Positions 28,910 to 38,394 of a stretch of DNA of 62,500 nucleotides are shown here, in pieces. A model generated the notes under the pieces. The model was not told where the DNA came from. It worked only from the letters and a program-made list of their open reading frames with translations, and made no database searches. Where the stretch lies: assembly GCA_029268305.1 (NCBI GenBank), contig JAJUGE010000009.1, positions 1 through 62,500 of the forward strand. Direction: 5' to 3'. A program made the position numbers and the translations under genes. This stretch comes from Alphaproteobacteria bacterium (lineage in GTDB: Bacteria; Pseudomonadota; Alphaproteobacteria; JAJUGE01). Position 1 is the first letter of the stretch; each line of letters begins with the position of its first letter.

Positions 28910-30412
28910 GTGTTTGACCCGCTGCTTCAAGCCCTTCCCGTCGCGTTCGCATGGTCGAGCATCCTCGCGATGGTCATCGGCACGCTCGCCGGCATTCTCG
29001 TCGGCGCCCTACCAGGACTGAGCGCGACGATGGGGATCGCGGTGCTGATCCCGCTCACCTTCGGCCTCGATCCGCTGGTCGCGCTCGGCATGATGGCGGG
29101 CATCTACAACGGCGCCATGTACGGCGGGGCAATCCCGGCCGTGCTGTTGCGCATTCCCGGCACGCCCGCGGCGATCGCCACCACCTTCGACGGCTACGTC
29201 ATGTCCCAGCAGGGACGGTCCGGCTTCGCGCTCAAGGTAGCTGTCTTCTCCTCCGCTTTCGGCGGGATCATGAGTGCGATCGCGCTGATGACCCTGGCGC
29301 CGCCGCTCTCCAAGATCACGCTCGCCTTCGGGCCGGCGGAGTATTTCTGGGTAGCGGTCTTCGGTCTCGCCTCGATCTCGGTCCTGCTCGGGCGCGACCC
29401 CGTCAAAGGGCTGATCGCCGCCTGCTTCGGCCTCGTGCTCAGCACCGTCGGCATCGATCAGGTCACCGGCCACGAGCGGTTCACGTTCGACACGCTGGAG
29501 CTTTCCAGCGGCTTTCACATCGTCGTGCTGCTGGTGGGCCTCTACGCGCTCCCGCCGGTGTTCATCATGGCAGAAGAGGCGATCAAGAAGGGAATCAGCG
29601 CGGCCGAGCTGAAGTTCGGCGGCGCCGGCAGCTATCTCGATATCCTGCGCTACTGGAAGACGCTGATCCGTTCCTCGATCATCGGCATCATCGTCGGCAT
29701 TCTCCCCGGCGCTGGCGGCAACATCGCTGCCTTCCTCAGCTACAACGAGGCGAAGCGGGCATCGCGCGATCCAGATTCGTTCGGGCAGGGAAATCCGGAA
29801 GGCGTCGCCGCGGCGGAGTGCGGCAACAACGCCGACAACGCGGCAGCCATGATTCCGGCGCTGACGCTGGGTGTGCCGGGGAGTTCGGTCTCGGCGGTGA
29901 TCCTCGGGGGCTTGCTCGTCCACGGGCTTCAGCCCGGACCGGCGCTGTTCCGCGAGAACGCCGATGTCGTCTATGGCTTCATGATCCAGATGCTGGTGAC
30001 GTCGATACTGCTGATCCCGTTCGGCGGCCTGCTCGCGACCCGTCTGTTCTCTCAGGTCCTGCGCCTGCCGCGGGTGATGCTGGCGCCGCTGATCATCGGT
30101 CTGACCGTGGTCGGCGTCTACTGCATCAACAACAGCATCTTCGATCTCTATATGATGCTGTGCTTCGGTCTGGTCGGGTACTGCATGGAGAAGCTGAAGT
30201 TTCCGCTGGCGCCCGCGGTGCTCGGGCTCATCCTCGGCGGAATGGCCGAGACCAACCTTCGCCTGACCATGCTCATCTCCGGTGACGATTGGCGCGCTCT
30301 GGTACAGAACACGATCTCGCAGATCATCATCGCTCTGGTGGTGGTCGTGTTGCTCTACCCTGTGGTCCGGACGCTGATGGCGAACCGCGCGGCGAATCAA
30401 GGCGAGACCTGA
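28910..30412 (+). CDS. tctA: Tripartite tricarboxylate transporter large permease subunit (TctA family)
   Basis: 500 residues, 10-12 hydrophobic helices. Family marks are GILVGALPGLSATMGIAVLIPLTFG near the N-terminus, GIYNGAMYGGAIPAVLLRIPGTPAA, and the mid-protein GILPGAGGNIAAFLSYNEAKR and GNNADNAAAMIPALTLGVPGS. It translocates the TctC-bound acid, probably with a cation. It starts with GTG at 28910, with GGGAG upstream. Confidence 0.95.
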   Translation: MFDPLLQALPVAFAWSSILAMVIGTLAGILVGALPGLSATMGIAVLIPLTFGLDPLVALGMMAGIYNGAMYGGAIPAVLLRIPGTPAAIATTFDGYVMSQQGRSGFALKVAVFSSAFGGIMSAIALMTLAPPLSKITLAFGPAEYFWVAVFGLASISVLLGRDPVKGLIAACFGLVLSTVGIDQVTGHERFTFDTLELSSGFHIVVLLVGLYALPPVFIMAEEAIKKGISAAELKFGGAGSYLDILRYWKTLIRSSIIGIIVGILPGAGGNIAAFLSYNEAKRASRDPDSFGQGNPEGVAAAECGNNADNAAAMIPALTLGVPGSSVSAVILGGLLVHGLQPGPALFRENADVVYGFMIQMLVTSILLIPFGGLLATRLFSQVLRLPRVMLAPLIIGLTVVGVYCINNSIFDLYMMLCFGLVGYCMEKLKFPLAPAVLGLILGGMAETNLRLTMLISGDDWRALVQNTISQIIIALVVVVLLYPVVRTLMANRAANQGET

Positions 30413-30491
30413 CGACCGAGAGCGGTTTCGCAACGGTAACTCGATATTGTCTTTCCAAAGTTCGTTCGGGCATGCGACCAAACGGGGAGCG

Positions 30492-30519
30492 AGCGGCGAC
30501 GCGCGCCGCTTTCTTTCTC
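30492..30519 (+). terminator. Candidate terminator after tctA
   Basis: AGCGGCG / CGCCGCT, 7-bp arms and a 5-base loop (30492-30510), followed by ttctttct. It lies 80 bases after the tctA stop and 20 bases before the histidine kinase start. Confidence 0.55.
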
Positions 30520-30538
30520 GTAAGCCGAAAGTGCATGC

Positions 30539-32206
30539 GTGAGGCTGTTCAGCAGAACACACAAGGCGGAAGCGGGTGAGCGCCGTAATCGGCGGCGGAT
30601 CTCGATCTACGTCCTGCTCTCGCTGCTCATTCTCGTTCTCTCGGTGCCGATGCTGGTGCTGTTCGGTCGCTTCCTCATGGAGAGTGCCGCCGAACGTCGG
30701 ACGGAAGCCCTCGACCGCGGCCTAACCGCCGCCGACCAGGTGGCGGACGCCCTCGACCGGGAATTCCAATCGCTCGCGACCATGCTGGCGGTCTTCGCCT
30801 CCAGCGGCTGGATCGAAGACGAGGAGTTCGGCCGCCTCTATCTGCGGGCGAAGACGGCTCTGGCAGGCACCGAAACCTATCTGATCGTCCTCGACGAGAA
30901 CCTCGAGCAGCTGCTGGATACCCGCACCACCTACGGGGCCTCGTTGGGTCAGACGCCGGACCCGATGACGGCGCGGCGGGCACTGGAATCCGGGCAGACG
31001 GTGATATCTCCCATCTTCCGCGATCGGCTGAGCCATACCGCCTCGTTCAACATGGCACGCCCCACCAGCGGAGATGGCCGGGCCCGGGTGCTCATCCTGA
31101 CCCGGAGCACGAAGTCGCTCACGAACGTCATCGACCCCTCGGTCCTTCCCTCGGGCTGGAACTATGGCGTCTTCGACAACGAAGGCCAGCTGGCCCTGCG
31201 CGCGACGGAGCAGCCGCAAGCCGCGCCGCCGCAGAGCTGCACGAACGGCGTCATGCAGGCCGGCCACCAGTCTGCCGACGCTACGGAGTTCGTCGTCGTC
31301 CAACGACTGATCGGCGCCCCGTGGAGCGTCTGCGTCTGGGCGACCTACGACACGCTTCAGGCACCCGTTTCCGCCGGGTGGCGGACGTTCAGCGTGGCGG
31401 CATTGCTGGTGATCGTCGCCTCACTGATCGCTGCTGCCCTGATCGGCCGCATCATCGTTGCCGGCACGGCCCGAGCGGCACGGGTCGGGCGGTTGCTGGA
31501 GCAGGGCAATACCATCGGGGAGCACACCTCGAACATCGCCGAGATCGACGATGTTCTGCAGATCCTCGAAGAAGCCGCTCGCGAACGGACGGCGAAGGAG
31601 GAGGAGCTCCGTCTTCTGCTCGGCGAGACGGCACACCGCGCCAAGAACCAGCTGGCGATCGCCAGCTCGCTGGTGCGGCTGGCCGCCGCGTCGGCCCGAG
31701 ACGTGCCGCAGCTTCGCGACGACCTCACCTCCCGCTTCGTCGCACTCTCCCGCTCCGTCGACATGCTCGTTGGACGCAACTGGCAGACGGTTTCGCTGCC
31801 GCAGCTGATCGACGCCCAGCTCAAACCCTTCATGAAGGGCCAGCCGGAGCGCCTGGAGATGTCGGGCGAAGACATGGCGATCGCCCCGACCGCGGCGCAG
31901 AGCCTGGGGCTCGTCCTGAACGAGCTCGCGACCAATGCCTCGAAGTATGGCGCCTGGTCGAATGCCCACGGCAGTGTGAAGGTCGAGTGGGAGAAGCAGG
32001 AGGACAGGCTGCGGCTCTCCTGGTCGGAGAGCGGCGGGCCGCCGGTCGCCGAACCCGCGGGCACAGGCTTCGGCACGCAACTCATCGACGCGCTGGTGGT
32101 CCGCAGCTTCTCGGGCGAGGCCGTGCGTCAGTACGCGGAGACCGGCCTGGTTGCCCGGCTCGAGCTGCCACTCGCTGCCATCGAGCCCCAGCCGAACAAG
32201 GCCTGA
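30539..32206 (+). CDS. HWE-type sensor histidine kinase
   Basis: 555 residues. Two transmembrane helices (about 22-45 and 283-306) enclose a large periplasmic sensor region of unrecognised, probably Cache-like, type. The cytoplasmic part has the H-box ETAHRAKNQLAIASSLVRL (phospho-acceptor His366), the N-box GLVLNELATNASKYGA, and a WSES motif of the HWE type, with the G-box GTGFGTQLIDALV. HWE kinases are common in alphaproteobacteria, often in stress or light signalling with single-domain response regulators. No response regulator is adjacent. It starts with GTG at 30539. Next to tctCBA it could sense the transported acid (inference). Confidence 0.88.
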   Translation: MRLFSRTHKAEAGERRNRRRISIYVLLSLLILVLSVPMLVLFGRFLMESAAERRTEALDRGLTAADQVADALDREFQSLATMLAVFASSGWIEDEEFGRLYLRAKTALAGTETYLIVLDENLEQLLDTRTTYGASLGQTPDPMTARRALESGQTVISPIFRDRLSHTASFNMARPTSGDGRARVLILTRSTKSLTNVIDPSVLPSGWNYGVFDNEGQLALRATEQPQAAPPQSCTNGVMQAGHQSADATEFVVVQRLIGAPWSVCVWATYDTLQAPVSAGWRTFSVAALLVIVASLIAAALIGRIIVAGTARAARVGRLLEQGNTIGEHTSNIAEIDDVLQILEEAARERTAKEEELRLLLGETAHRAKNQLAIASSLVRLAAASARDVPQLRDDLTSRFVALSRSVDMLVGRNWQTVSLPQLIDAQLKPFMKGQPERLEMSGEDMAIAPTAAQSLGLVLNELATNASKYGAWSNAHGSVKVEWEKQEDRLRLSWSESGGPPVAEPAGTGFGTQLIDALVVRSFSGEAVRQYAETGLVARLELPLAAIEPQPNKA

Positions 32207-32282
32207 CCCGCATCGGCGATTGGCCTCTGGACAGCAGTGGTCGATTTGCGAAATCCTCGGGGACTGCAGCAGGAGAGAGGTC

Positions 32283-33119
32283 ATGGTCGCGGATCCCGCA
32301 ACCGAGCAGAAGGCCAAAGCCGGCCGTTTCCGCGCCCTCCATGCCGGACCTGGCGCGTTCGTGATCCCGAACCCTTGGGATGCCGGCTCCGCCCGCGTTC
32401 TGGAGAGCCTCGGCTTCCAGGCGCTCGCAACCTCAAGCGGCGCGTGCGCCGGAACACTGGGCAGGCGTGACGGTCAGGTGAGCCGCGAGGAAGCGCTGGC
32501 GCATGCGCGCGCCATCGTCGAAGCGGTCACGCTGCCGGTCTCCGCCGACCTCGAAAACGGCTTCGGCGATGCGCCGGCCACTGTCGCCGAGACGGTGCGG
32601 CTCGCCGCGCGGACGGGTCTCGTCGGCTGCTCGATCGAGGATGCTACCGGCAATCCCGACCGTCCGCTCTACGACATCGAACACGCGGCGGACCGCGTCG
32701 CCGCCGCCGCGGAAGCGGCCAAAGCGCTCGACATCGGCTTCACCCTCACCGCTCGTGCCGAGAATTTCCTGCGCGGCAATCCCAATCTCGACGACACCAT
32801 CCGGCGCCTCAAGGCGTTCGAGGACGCTGGCGCAGACGTCCTGATGGCGCCCGGCCTGCCCGACCTGGACGCGGTGAAGACGGTCTGCACCGCCTTGTCC
32901 CGACCATTCAACTTCATGGCCGGCATTCAGGGCCGGTCCTTCTCGCTGTCAGAGCTGGAGGCGGCTGGCGTGCGACGCGTCAGTCTCGCGACTTCGCTCT
33001 ACCGCGCCGCTATGACGGGCCTGCTGACGGCCGCCAGGGAGGTCGCGGACCGAGGCACGTTCGGTTACATCGACGAGAGCCTGACCACGCCGGAGCTCAA
33101 CGAGTTGCTGAAGGCCTGA
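32283..33119 (+). CDS. Isocitrate lyase / PEP mutase family protein (copy 1)
   Basis: 278 residues of the PEP mutase/isocitrate lyase superfamily TIM barrel. Seen are the N-terminal FVIPNPWDAGSARVLESLGFQALATSS, the metal-binding SADLENGFGD, the GCSIEDATG loop and the ARAEN segment. Members cleave or rearrange C-C or C-P bonds in small dicarboxylates such as 2-methylisocitrate or oxaloacetate; this one resembles the broad uncharacterised group. The catalytic KKCGH loop of true isocitrate lyase is not present. A strong AGGAGAGAGG site precedes ATG 32283. Confidence 0.88.
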   Translation: MVADPATEQKAKAGRFRALHAGPGAFVIPNPWDAGSARVLESLGFQALATSSGACAGTLGRRDGQVSREEALAHARAIVEAVTLPVSADLENGFGDAPATVAETVRLAARTGLVGCSIEDATGNPDRPLYDIEHAADRVAAAAEAAKALDIGFTLTARAENFLRGNPNLDDTIRRLKAFEDAGADVLMAPGLPDLDAVKTVCTALSRPFNFMAGIQGRSFSLSELEAAGVRRVSLATSLYRAAMTGLLTAAREVADRGTFGYIDESLTTPELNELLKA

Positions 33120-33135
33120 GCGGCGCATACCGGGC

Positions 33136-34332
33136 TCAGGCTATCGCTCCTTCCCGACGCAACGCCTCGATCTCGCCGTCGCTCAGGCCGAGTTCGTCGC
33201 GAAGCACCGACTGCGTATGCTCGCCGAGACGCGGCGGCAATCGGTCCGCACGCCCGCCAGTGCGCGAAAGCTTCATGGGAAGCCCTAGAAGCCGCACCGC
33301 TCCGTCGCCACCTTCCGGCTGCACGACGAGATCGTTGGCGAGGACCTGCGGGTGCGTCAGCACCTGCTCGAGGTTCTGGAGCGGTGCCGCGGCCACACCG
33401 GCGGCCGTGAACTTCTGCGTCCACGCCGACATGGTATCGCCGCGGAGAATGTCCTCGAGAAGCTGGATGAGCGCGCCGCGATTGCGGATCCGGTCGTCGT
33501 TGGTCGCGAACCGAGGATCATCCGCGAGGCCCGGCTCACCAATCGCTCCGCACAGCTTGCGCCAAGCGCCGTCATTGGTGGCACCGACCAGCAGGTAGCC
33601 GTCCGCACAGGCGAAGGCCTGATAGGGAACGAGATGCCAGACGCCCGAGCCTTCCGGCTGCGGCATCACGCCCGCGTTGAGCCAGCCGACGCCGTGGTAG
33701 CCCAAGAAGGTGATGGCGGTTTCCAGAAGCGAGACCTCGACGTGCTGGCCCTGCGGCTCGGCCTCGTTGCGCGCCAAAAGTGCGGTGACGATGCCGCCAT
33801 AGGCGAGCATGCCGGTGCCGATGTCGAGGAACGAGACTCCGGACCGGACCGGCGTTCGCCCTCTCTCTCCGGTCAGCGACATGATTCCGCCGAACGCCTG
33901 AAGCATGAGGTCGTAGCCGGGCAGCTCGGAGAGCGGTCCGCGGCTGCCATAACCCGAGATCGAGCAGACGATCGCCCGTGGATTCACTTTCGCGATCGAC
34001 TCGTAGTCGACCCCGAGGCGACGGGCGGCGCCGGCGCGAAAGCTCTGCAGGATGACATCGGCGCGCTCGATCAGGCCCTGAAGAACCGAGCGTCCGCCCG
34101 GCGACTTCAGATCGAGCGCCACGTCCCGCTTGCCGCGGTTGACGCTCATGAAGTTGCAGCTCTCACCATTGGCGGCGAATGGCGCCCAGCGCCGGTTCTC
34201 GTCGCCGTCCGGGCCTTCGACCTTGATCACGTCGGCGCCCATGTCGGCCAACAGTTGCGCGCAGTAGGGGCCGGCCAGAACCCGGCTTAGATCGAGAACC
34301 TTGATACCTTCGAGCGGTTGCCGAACAGCCAT
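33136..34332 (-). CDS. CaiB/BaiF family III CoA-transferase
   Basis: 398 residues. The N-terminal GIKVLDLSRVLAGPYCAQLLADMGADVIKVE is typical, the catalytic Asp is in SFLDIGTGMLAYGG, and GQHVEVSLLETAITFLG follows. It transfers CoA to an unknown carboxylic acid. It starts 9 bp after the end of the TRAP permease gene on the same strand, so it almost certainly acts on the acid imported by the TAXI-TRAP system (inference). Ends convergent with the PEP mutase-like gene. Confidence 0.94.
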   Translation of the reverse strand: MAVRQPLEGIKVLDLSRVLAGPYCAQLLADMGADVIKVEGPDGDENRRWAPFAANGESCNFMSVNRGKRDVALDLKSPGGRSVLQGLIERADVILQSFRAGAARRLGVDYESIAKVNPRAIVCSISGYGSRGPLSELPGYDLMLQAFGGIMSLTGERGRTPVRSGVSFLDIGTGMLAYGGIVTALLARNEAEPQGQHVEVSLLETAITFLGYHGVGWLNAGVMPQPEGSGVWHLVPYQAFACADGYLLVGATNDGAWRKLCGAIGEPGLADDPRFATNDDRIRNRGALIQLLEDILRGDTMSAWTQKFTAAGVAAAPLQNLEQVLTHPQVLANDLVVQPEGGDGAVRLLGLPMKLSRTGGRADRLPPRLGEHTQSVLRDELGLSDGEIEALRREGAIA

Positions 34333-34341
34333 GAAGCCTCC

Positions 34342-36294
34342 TCAACTGCCGCCGGCAATCTCGCCGGGGGCCGTGGTGCGACGGCGCCCGGATGCGATGG
34401 CGAGCCGCTGATATGCCAGCACCAGAACGAAAATGCCCAACCCGACGGCGTCCGACATCCAGCCTGGATAGAGCAGGGTGAGCGATCCGGCGAAAAGAAT
34501 CAGCCGGACGAGGGCCGGCAGGCGGCCGGCGAGATAGCCGATCGTGGCCGCGGCGAGCATGACGACCCCCAAGGTGCCGGAGAGTGCGGCGACCGCGACC
34601 TCGGCAGCGCTACCCTCGCCGATCAGGACCGGAGAAAGCGTGAAGAGATAGGGAATCAGGAAGCCGGGCAGCGCCAGACGGCTCGCCTGCAGGGCGATGC
34701 GCATCGCGCCGGTCTCCGCGATGCCCGAGGCCGCGAACGCCGCGATCGCCACAGGCGGCGTGATCGACGAGATCGCGCCGAAATAAAGGACGAAGAGATG
34801 CGCCGCCATCGGCGGCACGCCGAGCTTTACGACCGCCGGCGCCACCAGCACCGCGAGCAGCAGGTAGCAGGCGACGGTCGGCAGGCCGAGCCCGAGCACG
34901 ATCGACGCCAGCATGGTGAAGAAGAGCGCCAGGAGAAGACTGTTCTCGGCGACGCGTGCCACCAGTTCGCCGAAGTGCGGCCCGAGCCCCGTCATCGTCA
35001 CCGTGGCGATCACGATCCCGACGACGGCCACGGCTGCCCAGATCTGGAGCGAGACGATCGCTGCGCGCACCAGGCCGCTCCAGAGGATGTGCAGATAGCG
35101 GCGGCGGACATCGCTCTGCAGGAGCGAGCTGAGCAGAAGGGCGATGATGGCGGTGAAGCCCGCATAGCCGGTGCTGTAGCCGCCGATGAGCATGTAGAGG
35201 AGCACGCCCACGGAGACGAAAAACGGGAGCCCCTGGCGGACCACTGGCCAGACCGACGGCAGATCTTCCGCCGCCTCGCTCCGTGCGCCGAGGCGGAGCG
35301 CCTCGAGATGCACGGCCGCCGCGAGGGCCACGTAATAGAGGATCGCCGGCACGAGCGCCGCGCTGATGACAGCGGTGTAGGGCACGCCCAGCACTTCGGC
35401 CATGATGAAGGCGGCTGCGCCCATGATCGGCGGCATGATCTGCCCGCCGGTCGATGCCGCCGCCTCGACCCCGCCCGCAAACGACCGGCTGTATCCCATC
35501 CGCCGCATCAAAGGGATCGTGAAGGTGCCGGTGCCGACCACATTGGCTGCGGAACTGCCGTTGATGCTCCCGAAAAGCATGCTGGAGACGACCGCGGTCT
35601 GGGCCGGGCCGCTGCGCAGCCTTCCCGTCAGGGCGTAGGCCAGATCGGTGAAGACGCGCCCTGCCCCGGTCGTGGCGAGGAAGGTGCTGTAGAGGATGTA
35701 GAGGTAGACGAAACCGGCCACGGCGCCGAGGGGAATGCCGAAGATTCCTTCCTGGCTGAGCCACGTGTAGCGAACGACCCGCCCGACGGTCAGGCTCGGG
35801 TGACCGAGTATCCCCGGCAGCGAATCGCCGTACAGCGCGTAGAGGAGAAAGATCACGGCGATGATCGGCAGTGCCAGCCCGGTGGTCCGGCGCGCGATCT
35901 CGATGACGACGATCGTCCCGACGATGCCGACCGCGTAATCGAGCTGCGTCTCCCAGCCAATGCGCTCGGCGATGTCCTGATGATAGAGCAGCAGGTAGCC
36001 GAGGGAGAACAGCGCAGCCGCCGACCACAGCAAGTCCAATGGCCGGAATCGCGAAGGTTGCGTGATGAAGATGAGCAATGCTGCAAGCAGCAAAGGGAAC
36101 GCCCGCTGCACGACAGCGGTGTACTCGCCGAACCCTGCTGTCGCGAACAGGAACAGACTGAGGATAACGGCGAGACCGTCGCGGACAATCGCGAGCGGCC
36201 GGGAGACCTCCACTCCCGGCCGCTCGTCGTCCTCGCGCTCCACCATCTTTCTCTGCCAGCGCTCGATGAGCGCGGAGAGGGACCATGTCGACAT
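34342..36294 (-). CDS. TRAP transporter fused permease (DctQ-DctM fusion, TAXI type)
   Basis: 650 residues with about 17 hydrophobic segments. The N-terminal part corresponds to the small DctQ-like subunit. The rest is DctM-like, with SSMLFGSINGSSAANVVGTGTFTIPLMRRMGYS, GGQIMPPIMGAAAFIMAE and the second-half LGLGLPTVACYLLLAVL and ISSITPPVAIAAF. Fused TRAP permeases pair with TAXI binding proteins, which is what lies 41 bp upstream. Sodium-driven uptake of a carboxylate such as glutamate or 2-oxoglutarate is typical of the group; the substrate here is unknown. Confidence 0.94.
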   Translation of the reverse strand: MSTWSLSALIERWQRKMVEREDDERPGVEVSRPLAIVRDGLAVILSLFLFATAGFGEYTAVVQRAFPLLLAALLIFITQPSRFRPLDLLWSAAALFSLGYLLLYHQDIAERIGWETQLDYAVGIVGTIVVIEIARRTTGLALPIIAVIFLLYALYGDSLPGILGHPSLTVGRVVRYTWLSQEGIFGIPLGAVAGFVYLYILYSTFLATTGAGRVFTDLAYALTGRLRSGPAQTAVVSSMLFGSINGSSAANVVGTGTFTIPLMRRMGYSRSFAGGVEAAASTGGQIMPPIMGAAAFIMAEVLGVPYTAVISAALVPAILYYVALAAAVHLEALRLGARSEAAEDLPSVWPVVRQGLPFFVSVGVLLYMLIGGYSTGYAGFTAIIALLLSSLLQSDVRRRYLHILWSGLVRAAIVSLQIWAAVAVVGIVIATVTMTGLGPHFGELVARVAENSLLLALFFTMLASIVLGLGLPTVACYLLLAVLVAPAVVKLGVPPMAAHLFVLYFGAISSITPPVAIAAFAASGIAETGAMRIALQASRLALPGFLIPYLFTLSPVLIGEGSAAEVAVAALSGTLGVVMLAAATIGYLAGRLPALVRLILFAGSLTLLYPGWMSDAVGLGIFVLVLAYQRLAIASGRRRTTAPGEIAGGS

Positions 36295-36335
36295 TGCCGC
36301 TATCCCGGCATCACCCGTTCAGGCAGGCGGTTTCC

Positions 36336-37334
36336 TCACTGCGCTTCCGGCGGGATCAACGCGTCGGGGATCTCGACCCCCTGTTCGCGATAATAGCGGA
36401 TGGCGCCCGCATGGATCGGGATCTTCACCTCTTCGAGCGCGGTTTGCAGGTTGACGCCACGCGCCGAAGAATGGGCCGCCTGAAACTCCTCGACGTTTTC
36501 GAACAGCGCCTTCGTCGCCTCGTAGACAACGTCGGCATCCACATCCGATCGCGAGGCCCAGTACTGCTTCCACCAGATTCCCGTAACCGGCTGCTCGTTC
36601 TGCTGGTTCGGGTAGCCGTCGTTGCGGAAGTCATCCACGAAGAAGCCCGGATTGGCTTCGACGAACTTCTCGGCAACGTCCCGCTCCACCGGCACCAGGC
36701 GGATCGGCTTCGAGGTCGACAGGTCGCTGACATAAGACACCGGAATGGGCGCCCCGAAGGCGAAGACGTCGAGATTGGCGTCGCCGAGCGCCGCGGCGCC
36801 GCTGCTTCCCGTGAGGGTCTCGCGCGTATAGTCGTCACCGGCCTTGAGCCCGTGCGCCTCCAGGACCTCGGTTACGTAGCGCGCGCCGGAGCTGCCGGGA
36901 GCACCGACCGAAATCCGCTTGCCCTTCATGTCGGCGAACGAACGGATCGGTGAACCGGCGAGCACGACGAACTGCCAGCCGCCGTAGGTGTAGGCCCAAA
37001 CCGCCCGCAGCTTGGTGAACGGCTCCATCCCCTCATAGCGGCCGCGCTGGTTGTACGCCTCCGTCGATTCCGGCCCGAGCACCGTGCCGAACGCGACCTC
37101 GCCGGAGCCGAGCAGGCGCAGATTCTCGGTTCCGCCGCCGGTCGCCACGGGGGTCGCCCGCACCCAATCGGATGCGCCGTTGATCAGTTTGCTCCACGCG
37201 GAGCCGAGCGCGTAAAGCGAGCCGCCCGAACTGCTGGATGCGATCTGTACCCTTACTTCGTCCCTTGCCTCGGCATGCCCCGCGAGCAGCCCCAGAGCGA
37301 TTGCCAGCCCCCCGGCGACGATAGACCTCATCAT
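36336..37334 (-). CDS. TAXI family TRAP substrate-binding protein
   Basis: 332 residues with a signal peptide (MMRSIVAGGLAIALGLLAGHAEA). TAXI marks include VQIASSSSGGSLYALGSAWSKLI near the mature N-terminus, GGGTENLRLLGSGEVAFGTV and GKRISVGAPGSSGARYVTEVLEAHGL. It binds the substrate in the periplasm for the fused permease. The start was set at 37334, because GGAGGGG lies six bases upstream; five further codons are possible. Confidence 0.93.
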   Translation of the reverse strand: MMRSIVAGGLAIALGLLAGHAEARDEVRVQIASSSSGGSLYALGSAWSKLINGASDWVRATPVATGGGTENLRLLGSGEVAFGTVLGPESTEAYNQRGRYEGMEPFTKLRAVWAYTYGGWQFVVLAGSPIRSFADMKGKRISVGAPGSSGARYVTEVLEAHGLKAGDDYTRETLTGSSGAAALGDANLDVFAFGAPIPVSYVSDLSTSKPIRLVPVERDVAEKFVEANPGFFVDDFRNDGYPNQQNEQPVTGIWWKQYWASRSDVDADVVYEATKALFENVEEFQAAHSSARGVNLQTALEEVKIPIHAGAIRYYREQGVEIPDALIPPEAQ

Positions 37335-37421
37335 CTGACGCCCCTCCATTTCACATTGCGAGACTTCTGTTTCATGACAAGCTACCGGCGAGGTTCCGGC
37401 GTGCGCAACAGGAAATACGCC

Positions 37422-38294
37422 CTATTCCGCCTCGCCTCGCCCGGCCTTCCATCCGAGTTCGGTGGAGAGGCGCCGCGCGGCCGAGACCGTGCGGGTGCGG
37501 CAATGGGCGACGTGCTCTTCTTCGAATCGATTCACCGGTCCGGTGCAGGCGATCGCGGCGACGACGATGCCCGTCCGATCGAACACTGGCGCGGCGACGG
37601 CCCAGATGTCGGGCTCGCTATCCATGTAGGAGAGCGCGACTCCCTCGGCTCGCATCCGTATGAGGTCGAGCAGGAACTCTTCCTTCGATATGCTTGTGCC
37701 GTTGGCATGCTCGATGCGATCGACGCCGTCGAGGCACCTCTCCTGCTCGTCCCGCGGCAGATGCGCCAGCAGCATCCGGCCTGCGGCCCCTCGGTAAAGG
37801 GGGCCCATGTTGCCGAGATGCAGCGTCCGCCGGACCGCTTTTGGGCTGTCCAGACACATCACGCAGACCCGGGCGTCTTCGGCGCGGACAATGAGGCCGG
37901 TCGTCTCCGAGGTTTCGTCCCGGAGCGCGCGCAGATAGGGGATCGAGAGATCGGCCAGGGGGAACTGCTGCTGATAGGCGTCGGTCAGCTCGAGCACCTT
38001 GTGACCGAGGGCGTAACCGCCATTGTGGCTGCGCCGGACAAAGCCGCGTCGCTCGAGGTTCCAGATCAGCCGGAACGCCGTCGCCTTGCTCAGCTTCGTC
38101 GCTTTCATCACGCCCTCGAGCGGGATACCCTCGGCGCTCTCGGCGATTTTGCAGAGAACGTCCAGGCCACGGTCCAGCGCCTGGACGTGGTAGGCGCCGT
38201 CGCCTGACCCTTCGGCGTTCGGCGTCACTGATCCGGCACGTGCTTTCGACCGCAATCTCTCTCCCTTCTCTGCCACGACGCGGTACCGCTTCAC
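37422..38294 (-). CDS. IclR family transcriptional regulator
   Basis: 290 residues. An unusual N-terminal tail of about 35 residues precedes the winged helix (VQALDRGLDVLCKIAESAEGIPLEGVMKATKLSKATAFRLIWNLERRGFV). The C-terminal IclR effector domain includes LHLGNMGPLYRGAAGRMLLAHLP and AVAAPVFDRTGIVVAAIACTGP. It starts with GTG at 38294, with GAGGGAGAA upstream. It heads the minus-strand run IclR, TAXI protein, TRAP permease, CoA-transferase and faces a divergent CoA-transferase across 100 bp that contain a perfect 14-bp palindrome. It probably controls both directions. Confidence 0.93.
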   Translation of the reverse strand: MKRYRVVAEKGERLRSKARAGSVTPNAEGSGDGAYHVQALDRGLDVLCKIAESAEGIPLEGVMKATKLSKATAFRLIWNLERRGFVRRSHNGGYALGHKVLELTDAYQQQFPLADLSIPYLRALRDETSETTGLIVRAEDARVCVMCLDSPKAVRRTLHLGNMGPLYRGAAGRMLLAHLPRDEQERCLDGVDRIEHANGTSISKEEFLLDLIRMRAEGVALSYMDSEPDIWAVAAPVFDRTGIVVAAIACTGPVNRFEEEHVAHCRTRTVSAARRLSTELGWKAGRGEAE

Positions 38295-38332
38295 ATTTCT
38301 CCCTCGTCATTCAACCAGAAAAGCGGCAACCT

Positions 38333-38346
38333 GAAACCATGGTTTC
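38333..38346. promoter_or_regulatory. Probable IclR operator
   Basis: GAAACCATGGTTTC, a perfect 14-bp palindrome in the 100-bp divergent control region. Its GAAAC...GTTTC arms match the general form of KdgR-type IclR-family sites. It lies 39 bp from the iclR start and 49 bp from the CoA-transferase start. Confidence 0.6.
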
Positions 38347-38394
38347 GCTTCGCGGCCGAGGCGGGCGATCACGCTGACAAGGGAGAAGAAGAGA

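Noticed and set aside
34318..36393. A 691-residue plus-strand frame over the fused TRAP permease
   Set aside because: Extremely charged and repetitive in Arg/Asp/Glu/Gly, the usual antisense image of a membrane protein gene.
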